Shown here: positions 1 through 5,870 of the stretch, one piece after another | Numbering within the stretch: the stretch's first letter is position 1 | Layout of the letters: each line of letters begins with the position of its first letter | Assembly: GCA_937868035.1 (NCBI GenBank) | Contig: CALMLK010000410.1 | Location: forward strand, 1 to 6,263 | DNA length: 6,263 nt | Direction: 5' to 3' | Origin: an uncultured Alphaproteobacteria bacterium | Lineage (GTDB): Bacteria > Pseudomonadota > Alphaproteobacteria > Rhizobiales > Aestuariivirgaceae | Notes under the pieces: model-generated | The model's input: the letters and a program-made list of their open reading frames with translations, nothing else | Told to the model about the DNA's origin: nothing | Databases searched by the model: none | Program-made: the position numbers and the translations under genes

Positions 1-1742
1 ACGCTGCGGCCCGCGAGGGCGCCGACGGTGAGCGGCGTGTAGGGCGGGCGGAAGGTGGTGGTGCCCGCCTGTTCCGGTGTCAGCCCGCGCAGCGCCGCCA
101 TCATGGCAAGGGCGTTCACGTTGGAGGTCTTGCCCTGGTCCGTCGCCATGCCCAGCGTCGTGTAGCGCTTGAGATGTTCGACCGACTGGAAACCCTCCTG
201 GTGCGCGACCTTGATGTCCTTGGCCGTCACGTCATGCTGGAAATCAACGAAGGCCTTGGCCGGAAGCGTGACATCGAAGGGATCGGCCGCGGTGGCGATG
301 CCATAGGGGCGGTCGTCGCGCACGGCGGGAGGTTCGACGGGTGCCGGCACCTTGCTGATTGCGCAGCGGGCAAGGGCGGCACGCGCTGCCGCTTCGCCAT
401 CGCGCACGGCGGCATGCAGGCCGAAGTGGCCGAGCATGGAGCCTGCACCGAACTGGCCTTCGGCAAAGCCGCCCGGCACGAAGGCCGCAATCGCCGCATC
501 GTATTTCGGCTTGATGCCGCCGTGGGAGGTGAGATGCACGGCCGGGTTCCAGCCGCCCGACATGGCGAGAATGTCGCAATCAATGGTGACACTGTGGCGG
601 CCCTTCAGGCGCACAGCGCGCAATTGCTTGTCGCCCGTCACATCGGCAATTCCGGCGTTGGGGAAGATGGCGATGCCCAGGGCTGCGGCCTGCGCCAGCA
701 GGTCGCCCGCAGGCGCCGAGCGTTCCTCCGCGATGGTCACGGCTACGCCTGCTTCGGCCAAGGCGAAGGCCGTGGCGTAGGCGGTGTCGTTGTTGGTGGC
801 GATCACGGCGCGGGCGGCGGGGGCCAGCGCGTAGCGGTTCAGGTAGGTGCGCAGCGCCGAAGCCAGCATCACGCCGGGGCGGTCGTTGTTGGTGAAAACG
901 AGCGGCCGCTCCAGCGCACCCGTTGCCATGATGATCGTCTGTGCACGGATGACATGGAGCAGCTGGCCCGTCGGCAGGAGCTGCGCCAGCGTCACCTGGT
1001 TGCCATCGTAAATGCCTTGCGCCGTGGTGCGCGTGAACAGCGTCACGTTTGGCAGGGCCTGCAATTCCGCTAGGGTTCCCGTGCGCCAGCGTTCCAGCGC
1101 ATCGCTTGATTCCGAGAGGAGGCTGCCGCCGAGGTCGCTATCCTGCTCGGCGACGAGGACCTTGGCGCCGGCGCGACCTGCGGCCAGGGCTGCCGTCAAT
1201 CCGGCGGGGCCTGCGCCCACGACCAGCACGTCGCAAAAACTATATTCCACGTCATGACGGGCGCCGTCCTTTGCGCTATCCGCCTTGCCCATGCCCGCCG
1301 CCTTGCGGATGAAGGGCTCATAGAACATCCAGGACTTTTTGAACGGTCCCATGAAGGTCTTGTAGTAGAAGCCCGTGCCGAACAGCGGTGCCGCGAGGCT
1401 GTTCACGGCCATGAGGTCGAAGGCGGGGGACGGCCAGGCATTCTGGCTCCGAGCGACAAGCCCCTCCTCCAGCGGCACCATGGTGCCGGCGATATTGGGT
1501 TCGGCGCGGTTGCCCTCGCCCACGGTGAAGAGGCCGTTGGCCTCCTCCACGCCCGCCGACATGAAGCCGCGCGGGCGGTGATACTTGAAGCTGCGTCCCA
1601 CCAGCAGCCTGCCGTTGGCGAGCAAGGCGGAGGCGAGCGTGTCGCCGGCATGGCCAAACAGGCGCTGCCCGTCATAGGTGAAGGCGAGCGTGCGGCTGCG
1701 ATCGATGCGGCCGCCCTTGCCGAGGCGCGTGAAGGCGGTCAT
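1..1742 (-). CDS. soxA: Sarcosine oxidase alpha subunit, N-terminal 580 residues (runs off the window)
   Basis: This is the large subunit of heterotetrameric sarcosine oxidase, a cytoplasmic flavoenzyme that demethylates sarcosine to glycine and gives 5,10-methylene-tetrahydrofolate (or formaldehyde) plus H2O2. In this family the alpha subunit binds NAD and folate. The start ATG at 1742 overlaps the soxD stop as ATGA. Residues 1 to about 110 match the ferredoxin-like N-terminal domain (GRSFKYHRPRGFM at 49-61) and have no cysteines, so no iron-sulfur cluster is expected. GAGPAG at 176-181 is a dinucleotide-binding loop. ATGALERP at 273-280, a second nucleotide-binding region near 311-330, SGGWNP at 395-400 and the RYTTLGMATDQGK block ending near 538 are all typical of SoxA. 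The family is about 1,000 residues long; the C-terminal aminomethyltransferase (GCV_T) part lies outside the window. No stop interrupts the frame. Identity is secure; completeness cannot be judged. Confidence 0.96.
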   Translation of the reverse strand, partial: MTAFTRLGKGGRIDRSRTLAFTYDGQRLFGHAGDTLASALLANGRLLVGRSFKYHRPRGFMSAGVEEANGLFTVGEGNRAEPNIAGTMVPLEEGLVARSQNAWPSPAFDLMAVNSLAAPLFGTGFYYKTFMGPFKKSWMFYEPFIRKAAGMGKADSAKDGARHDVEYSFCDVLVVGAGPAGLTAALAAGRAGAKVLVAEQDSDLGGSLLSESSDALERWRTGTLAELQALPNVTLFTRTTAQGIYDGNQVTLAQLLPTGQLLHVIRAQTIIMATGALERPLVFTNNDRPGVMLASALRTYLNRYALAPAARAVIATNNDTAYATAFALAEAGVAVTIAEERSAPAGDLLAQAAALGIAIFPNAGIADVTGDKQLRAVRLKGRHSVTIDCDILAMSGGWNPAVHLTSHGGIKPKYDAAIAAFVPGGFAEGQFGAGSMLGHFGLHAAVRDGEAAARAALARCAISKVPAPVEPPAVRDDRPYGIATAADPFDVTLPAKAFVDFQHDVTAKDIKVAHQEGFQSVEHLKRYTTLGMATDQGKTSNVNALAMMAALRGLTPEQAGTTTFRPPYTPLTVGALAGRS

Positions 1743-1984
1743 TCCACCACTCCGTCGATGACGTTGGTGGCGGTGTTGCGCTTCAGCTTGAACCACTGGC
1801 GGCAGCCCAGCACATGTTGCCAATGCTCCGTGTGCGGACCTTTCGGGTTGTCGAAGGTGAAGGTGTAGTCGTGCCACGCCTTCAGGTCGCCCGTGCCATG
1901 GGCAGGCCGCACGCGGGCGGCATCGCCGCCGTAGCGGAACTCGGAAACATCGCGGTCTCCGCAATGGGGACAGGGGATTCTCAT
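1739..1984 (-). CDS. soxD: Sarcosine oxidase delta subunit
   Basis: This 81-residue small zinc-binding subunit of heterotetrameric sarcosine oxidase has a structural role in the complex. The family binds zinc through three cysteines and one histidine. Here C5 and C8 (CPHCGDRD), H57 and C61 (HVLGCRQWF) have the spacing expected of those ligands. The stretch HGTGDLKAWHDYTF (30-43) and the ending WFKLKRNTATNVI are family hallmarks. The start ATG at 1984 is chosen because the protein begins directly with the MRIPCPHCG signature and has a GAGGA Shine-Dalgarno at 1996-1992, seven bases upstream. That site overlaps the soxB stop codon (1997-1995). A longer frame opening at 2218 exists only because the region inside soxB lacks stops. 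The stop TGA shares ATGA with the soxA start, so soxB, soxD and soxA are probably translationally coupled. At 81 residues it is slightly short for the family but has all the conserved blocks. Confidence 0.95.
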   Translation of the reverse strand: MRIPCPHCGDRDVSEFRYGGDAARVRPAHGTGDLKAWHDYTFTFDNPKGPHTEHWQHVLGCRQWFKLKRNTATNVIDGVVE

Positions 1985-1994
1985 TGCCGGGTCC

Positions 1995-3254
1995 TCATTG
2001 CTTGTATGTCCAGTTGCCGATGCCGTAGTCGTCCATCTCGCGACCCTTTTCGAAGCGGTCGAGGCTGTAGCAACGGTTGAGGTCGTGTTCGCTGTCGTTG
2101 GCGATGGTGTGGGCGAAGGTCCAGCCGGAGGCCGGCGTGGCCTTGAAACCCTGGTAGCACCAGCCGCCGTTGAGATAGAGATCGCGCACCGGCGTGCGGC
2201 AGATGAAGGGCGAGCCATCCGGCGTCATGTCCTGGATGCCGCCCCAGTGGCGCAGCAGCCGCATGCGCGACATGAAGGGCATGAGCGACACCGCGCACTG
2301 CATCACGTCCTGGATCTTGAACAGCTGTCCGCGCTGCGTATAGGTGTTGAAGCCGTCGATGTGGCCGCCGAAAACGAGGCCGCCCTTGTCGGATTGCGAG
2401 AGATAGAAGAGTTCCGCGCCCCACGAGACGACATGATGAACGATGGGCTTCACAGTCTCGGTGACGAAGGCCTGCAGGATGTGACTTTCCACCGGCAGCT
2501 TGAGGCCCGCCATGCGCGCCACCTCCGAGGTGTGGCCCGCAACCGCGATCCCCACCTTGCCGGCATTGATGCGGCCTTGCGTGGTCTCCACGCCGGTGAT
2601 GCGGCCATTGTCGATCACCATGCCCGTCACTTCGCAGTTCTCGATGACATGCACGCCCAGTTGCGAGGCGGCGCGGGCATAGCCCCAGGCCACGGCGTCG
2701 TGGCGAACGGTACCGGCGCGGGCCTGGTGGATGGCGCCCCAGATGGGGAAACGCGCATCCTTGGAATAGTCGAGATAGGGCAAGAGCTTCTGCACCTCGC
2801 CACGGTCCAGCAGCTCGGCATCGATGCCGTTGAGGCGCATGATGTTGCCGCGGCGGGCGAAGACGTCCATCTGCACCGGCGACACGGCGAGCACGATCTG
2901 GCCGCGCTGCGAAACCATGCAATTGTAGTTGAGGTCGTGGCTCAGGCCCTCCCACAGCTTCATCGAATGCTCGAAGAACTGGGTGTTGCCGTCGATCACG
3001 TAGTTGGAACGGATGAGGGTGGTGTTGCGGCCCACGTTGCCGGACCCGATGTAGCTCCGCTCCAGAACGGCCACGTTGGTGATGCCGTGGTTCTTGGCGA
3101 GGTAGTAGGCCGTGGCAAGGCCATGGCCGCCGCCGCCGATGATCACCACGTCATAGGACGAGCGCGGTGTGGGCTTTTCCCAGGCCATCGGCCAGGGGGA
3201 ATCCGGTTTCAATGCGTGCCGGAGAAGCGAAAAAACCGAGTAACCCTTTGCCAT
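1995..3254 (-). CDS. soxB: Sarcosine oxidase beta subunit
   Basis: This is the 419-residue catalytic flavin subunit of heterotetrameric sarcosine oxidase. In this family SoxB carries FAD, where sarcosine is oxidised, and a covalent histidyl-FMN at the interface with SoxA. The N-terminus (YSVFSLLRHAL, 5-15) is the usual SoxB leader. The FAD-binding Rossmann loop is VIIGGGGHGLATAYYLAKNHG (37-57, key glycines 40-43 and 45), followed by VAVLER with the ribose-binding acid at E65 and the GRNTTLIRSNY block (75-85). H185 in RHDAVAWGYAR (184-194) is the likely FMN-linked histidine by comparison with known family members. The C-terminal FAD-domain block GGIQDMTPDGSPFI (338-351) and GGWCYQGFKATPASG (363-377) are intact. 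Length is normal (about 405-420). The ATG at 3254 has a GAGGA Shine-Dalgarno only three bases upstream, a short spacing. The gene begins 32 bases after the transporter stop and ends 10 bases before soxD. Confidence 0.97.
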   Translation of the reverse strand: MAKGYSVFSLLRHALKPDSPWPMAWEKPTPRSSYDVVIIGGGGHGLATAYYLAKNHGITNVAVLERSYIGSGNVGRNTTLIRSNYVIDGNTQFFEHSMKLWEGLSHDLNYNCMVSQRGQIVLAVSPVQMDVFARRGNIMRLNGIDAELLDRGEVQKLLPYLDYSKDARFPIWGAIHQARAGTVRHDAVAWGYARAASQLGVHVIENCEVTGMVIDNGRITGVETTQGRINAGKVGIAVAGHTSEVARMAGLKLPVESHILQAFVTETVKPIVHHVVSWGAELFYLSQSDKGGLVFGGHIDGFNTYTQRGQLFKIQDVMQCAVSLMPFMSRMRLLRHWGGIQDMTPDGSPFICRTPVRDLYLNGGWCYQGFKATPASGWTFAHTIANDSEHDLNRCYSLDRFEKGREMDDYGIGNWTYKQ

Positions 3255-3286
3255 GCGTCCTCAATATCGAAGGGCAAGGCGTCTGA

Positions 3287-4516
3287 TCAAGCGCCAGTTT
3301 TTTGAGCCCCCATGCCGTGCCCTGCGCGTTTTGCCGCGCTGGCCGCCCATTCGGCAAAGACCAGCGTCGCAAGACCGAAGATGAGGAAGGCAAAGGAGAG
3401 GGGATACATGGTTCCGTCATAGAAGCGTCCGGCCAGCGCCCCGAAGGCCACGCCGATGAGCGAGGAGAGCGCCCCCGTCACCGCGGCGGCCATGCCGGCA
3501 ATATGGCCCATGGGTTCCATGGCCATGGCGTTGAAGTTGCCGAACAGCATGCCGCTGCAGAAGAAGGACAGGAAGAACAGCACGCCCACCGCCGCGAGCG
3601 GGGGATGGCCGCCGCTTGCAATTGTGATGGCGGACATCACGGCCCAGGTGGCGATGAAGCCCCACAAGGCGTATTTCGCCAGCAGGCGCATGCCCAGCCG
3701 CATCACCAGGCGGCCGTTGACGATCATGGCAATGGCAATTGCCACGGCAAGGCCGCCGAACCACAGGGCGAAATAGGGCCCCTGCCCGTATTGTTCCGCA
3801 AAGATCTGCTGCGAGGTGCCGAGGTAGGCCGTGAAGGCCGCAAAAACAAATCCCACGGCCAGGGTGTTGCCCAGCGACACGCGGTTGCGGATCACTTCGC
3901 CTGCGCTGGCGATCAGGCTTGCGGCGGAAAAGGCATGCCGGTTTTCCGGTTCCAGCGTTTCCTCCTGGCGCAGGGCCAGCCACAGCCCGGCCAGCACCGC
4001 CATGAGGATGAAGCCTGCGAAGATCATCCGCCAGGTGGTCAGGAACAGCACAAGCTGCCCGATGCTGGGTGCGAGAATCGGCACCAGCATGAACACCGAC
4101 ATGACAAAGGACATGATGCGGGCCATGGCCGCGCCGCCCGCACCGTCGCGCACCATGGCCATGGAACAGACGCGGGGGCTTGCGGCGCCGAAACCCTGCA
4201 GCATGCGGCCCGCGATCAGCATGGGGAAATTGGTGGCGAACATGCAGATGAGGCATCCCACGATGAACAGGCCAATGCCGCCATAGATCGTGGGCTTGCG
4301 GCCTACTGAATCCGAGATGGGTCCGAAGATCAGCGTGCCGAACATCAACCCCGCAAAGAAGCCGAGCACGATCAGCTGACGGTCGTTCGGATTGGCCGCA
4401 CCCAGTTCCTGCGCCATCAGGCCGATCGCCGGCAGCATGGTGTCAATCGACATGGCCACCATGGCGGTGAGCAATGCGACGAGGGCAATGAATTCGGCGG
4501 GCCTGTGGTGCTGCAT
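3287..4516 (-). CDS. MFS transporter, Bcr/CflA-type (DHA1) exporter family
   Basis: This 409-residue inner-membrane protein has about 12 predicted hydrophobic segments and a loop between the two halves near 184-210. Family marks are SIDTMLPAIGLMAQELG (23-39), the MFS motif A GPISDSVGRKPTI in loop 2-3 (65-77), the helix 4 signature leading to MVRD (110-124), the PILAPSIGQLV turn typical of antiporters (146-156), and MEPMGHIAGMAAAVTG (333-348) in the C-terminal half. Bcr/CflA members are proton-driven exporters of drugs and small metabolites such as bicyclomycin, sulfonamides or cysteine; the substrate cannot be read from sequence. The ATG at 4516 fits the family N-terminus, with only a weak GGA-type ribosome site upstream. 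It is the first gene of the presumed unit running into soxB 32 bases later, so export or uptake of an N-methyl compound or a by-product is a reasonable inference. Family call is firm, physiological role unknown. Confidence 0.92.
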   Translation of the reverse strand: MQHHRPAEFIALVALLTAMVAMSIDTMLPAIGLMAQELGAANPNDRQLIVLGFFAGLMFGTLIFGPISDSVGRKPTIYGGIGLFIVGCLICMFATNFPMLIAGRMLQGFGAASPRVCSMAMVRDGAGGAAMARIMSFVMSVFMLVPILAPSIGQLVLFLTTWRMIFAGFILMAVLAGLWLALRQEETLEPENRHAFSAASLIASAGEVIRNRVSLGNTLAVGFVFAAFTAYLGTSQQIFAEQYGQGPYFALWFGGLAVAIAIAMIVNGRLVMRLGMRLLAKYALWGFIATWAVMSAITIASGGHPPLAAVGVLFFLSFFCSGMLFGNFNAMAMEPMGHIAGMAAAVTGALSSLIGVAFGALAGRFYDGTMYPLSFAFLIFGLATLVFAEWAASAAKRAGHGMGAQKTGA

Positions 4517-4539
4517 GCTGTTCCGGAAACGCCGTCAGG

Positions 4540-4608
4540 CCAGCGACAGGAGGCATCCAGTCTTTCATCATCGATGGTACTGAAAGTCTGGCCCCCTCCT
4601 GACGCCGG
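4540..4608. repeat. Long imperfect inverted repeat (hairpin) in the divergent intergenic region
   Basis: The arm 4540-4567 pairs with 4581-4608 at 22 of 28 positions around a 13-base loop centred on 4574. The best blocks are CAGGAGG (4547-4553) with CCTCCTG (4595-4601), CCAG (4557-4560) with CTGG (4588-4591), and CTTTCA (4562-4567) with TGAAAG (4581-4586). Mismatches fall at 4542, 4546, 4554-4556 and 4561. The loop contains the palindrome CATCGATG (4569-4576). It lies in the leader of the transporter-sox unit on the minus strand and upstream of the P450 on the plus strand. It could be a leader RNA, an attenuator, or operator DNA. Neither strand shows a U-run directly after it, so a simple intrinsic terminator is unlikely. 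Confidence 0.6.
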
Positions 4609-4614
4609 GGTGAC

Positions 4615-4630
4615 GAACTGCTAGGAGTTC
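4615..4630. promoter_or_regulatory. Near-palindromic 16-base dyad, candidate operator
   Basis: GAACTGCTAGGAGTTC is symmetric at seven of eight base pairs; only 4620/4625 mismatch. It lies 28 bases upstream of the P450 start and 98 bases upstream of the transporter start, where a dimeric regulator could control one or both divergent genes. Its central CTAG and 5-base arms fit a helix-turn-helix dimer site, but I do not recognise a specific regulator and none is encoded in the window. Confidence 0.4.
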
Positions 4631-4638
4631 AAAAACGA

Positions 4639-4650
4639 AGGTGAACACCT
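4639..4650. promoter_or_regulatory. Short dyad just upstream of the P450 start
   Basis: AGGTGAACACCT has 5-base complementary arms around AA. It occupies the place where a ribosome binding site or a roadblock operator would sit, ending 8 bases before the P450 ATG. The AAGGTG at 4638-4643 is the only purine-rich stretch near the start but is about 15 bases away, so it is a poor Shine-Dalgarno. The dyad may be a second operator half or chance. Confidence 0.25.
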
Positions 4651-4658
4651 AGCCCATC

Positions 4659-5870
4659 ATGAAGATCAATACCAACACCCGTTCCGTCGACCTTGATCCG
4701 CGCGACACGCAATTCGTGCAGGATCCCTATCCTGCCTATCACGCCATCCGCGCGCAAACGCCGGTGTTCAAGTGGGAGCAATACGGCCACTGGTGCTGCG
4801 CATCCTATGCGGATGTGAACGGCCTGCTGCGCGACCGGCGCTTCGGCCGGCAGATCCTGCATGTGGCGACACGCGAGGAACTCGGCTGGCCGGAAACGCC
4901 CGGGCATCTCAAACCCTTCTACGCCTTCGAGCAGCACTCGCTGCTGGAACTGGAACCACCTGTGCACACGCGCCTGCGCGGGCTTGTGAGCCGCGCCTTC
5001 CTGTCCCGCCAGGTTGAGCGCTTGCGGCCGGAAATCGCGAATCTTTGCAACCGCTTGGCGGACAAACTTGAAGGCGCGTCTGAGGCTGACCTGCTGAGTG
5101 CCTACGCCATTCCCATTCCCGTGGGGGTGATCTGCGATCTGCTGGGTGCGCCCGTCGGGATGGGCGACCAGTTCCTCGCCTGGTCGCACGACATGGTGGC
5201 GATGTACCAGGCCCGCCGCGACCGGGCGATCGAGGACAAGGCGGTTGCGGCAACGCTCGCCTTCTCATCCTGGATGCGCGATCTCATCCGCGAGCGCCGT
5301 GGCAAGGGTGGCGACAGCCTGCTGATGGAGTTGATCCGCGCCGAGAGCGAACAGGGCCGTCTTTCGGAGGACGAGCTGGTGACGACGGCGATCCTGATGC
5401 TCAATGCTGGGCACGAAGCCACCGTCCATGCCCTGGGCAACGGCATCAAGGCGCTCATCGAACAGGGCGCGCGCGACGACATTGGCGAAGGGCATGTGGA
5501 GGAGATCATGCGCTTCGATGCGCCGCTTCACATGTTCACGCGCTATGCGCTGGAAGACCTGGAATGGAACGGCCTCACGTTGCGCAAGGGCGAGGTGGTG
5601 GGACTTCTCCTCGGCGCCGTGAATCGCGACCCCGAGCGCTTTCCCGAACCGGACCGCTTCATCGCGTCACGGGCGAATGCGTCCAGCAATGTCAGCTTTG
5701 GCGCGGGCATCCACTTCTGCATCGGCGCGCCGCTGGCGCGGCTCGAAATGGAAGTGGCGCTCCCCATCCTGTTCCAGCGTTTTCCCAAACTCCGGCTGGC
5801 GGCCACACCGGCGTATCGCGATGCCTATCACTTCCACGGACTTGAGAGGCTGGATGTAACCTTGCGGTAG
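4659..5870 (+). CDS. Cytochrome P450, soluble bacterial type
   Basis: This 403-residue haem monooxygenase of the usual soluble bacterial length has no signal peptide or membrane anchor, so it needs a separate ferredoxin and reductase, neither encoded here. HTRLR (103-107) is the helix C haem-contact block. AGHEAT (250-255) is the I-helix oxygen-activation motif, E282-R285 (EEIMR) is the ExxR pair, and FGAGIHFCIGAPLAR (347-361) is the haem loop with thiolate ligand C354. All hallmark residues for an active enzyme are present. Two details are unusual: alanine at the position often held by the first I-helix threonine (A254, with T255 following), and a short stretch between the I helix and the ExxR pair. 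The ATG at 4659 is chosen because an in-frame TAG at 4650-4652 blocks any earlier start and the next methionine is M168. No good Shine-Dalgarno precedes it. It is divergent from the transporter-sox unit. CYP family and substrate are not assigned. Confidence 0.95.
   Translation: MKINTNTRSVDLDPRDTQFVQDPYPAYHAIRAQTPVFKWEQYGHWCCASYADVNGLLRDRRFGRQILHVATREELGWPETPGHLKPFYAFEQHSLLELEPPVHTRLRGLVSRAFLSRQVERLRPEIANLCNRLADKLEGASEADLLSAYAIPIPVGVICDLLGAPVGMGDQFLAWSHDMVAMYQARRDRAIEDKAVAATLAFSSWMRDLIRERRGKGGDSLLMELIRAESEQGRLSEDELVTTAILMLNAGHEATVHALGNGIKALIEQGARDDIGEGHVEEIMRFDAPLHMFTRYALEDLEWNGLTLRKGEVVGLLLGAVNRDPERFPEPDRFIASRANASSNVSFGAGIHFCIGAPLARLEMEVALPILFQRFPKLRLAATPAYRDAYHFHGLERLDVTLR

Noticed and set aside
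174..1073. Plus-strand open frame (299 codons) opposite soxA
   Set aside because: It mirrors the continuous soxA frame, has no ribosome site and no recognisable domain.
1998..3305. Long plus-strand open frame (435 codons) opposite soxB
   Set aside because: It is the antisense shadow of soxB, with His/Ala/Val-rich low-complexity translation and no family match. The soxB frame has full family motifs.
3302..4309. Plus-strand open frame (335 codons) opposite the transporter
   Set aside because: The translation is dominated by His, Gly and Glu, as expected from the complement of a hydrophobic membrane protein gene.
4443..4571. Minus-strand upstream frame of 42 residues (begins MMKDWMPPV) overlapping the transporter start
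   Set aside because: No ribosome site precedes it and it runs out of frame into the transporter gene. A leader peptide role cannot be excluded but has no positive support.
4540..4608. Intrinsic terminator between the divergent genes
   Set aside because: No U-run follows the stem on either strand, and a terminator between divergent starts would serve neither gene unless as an attenuator.
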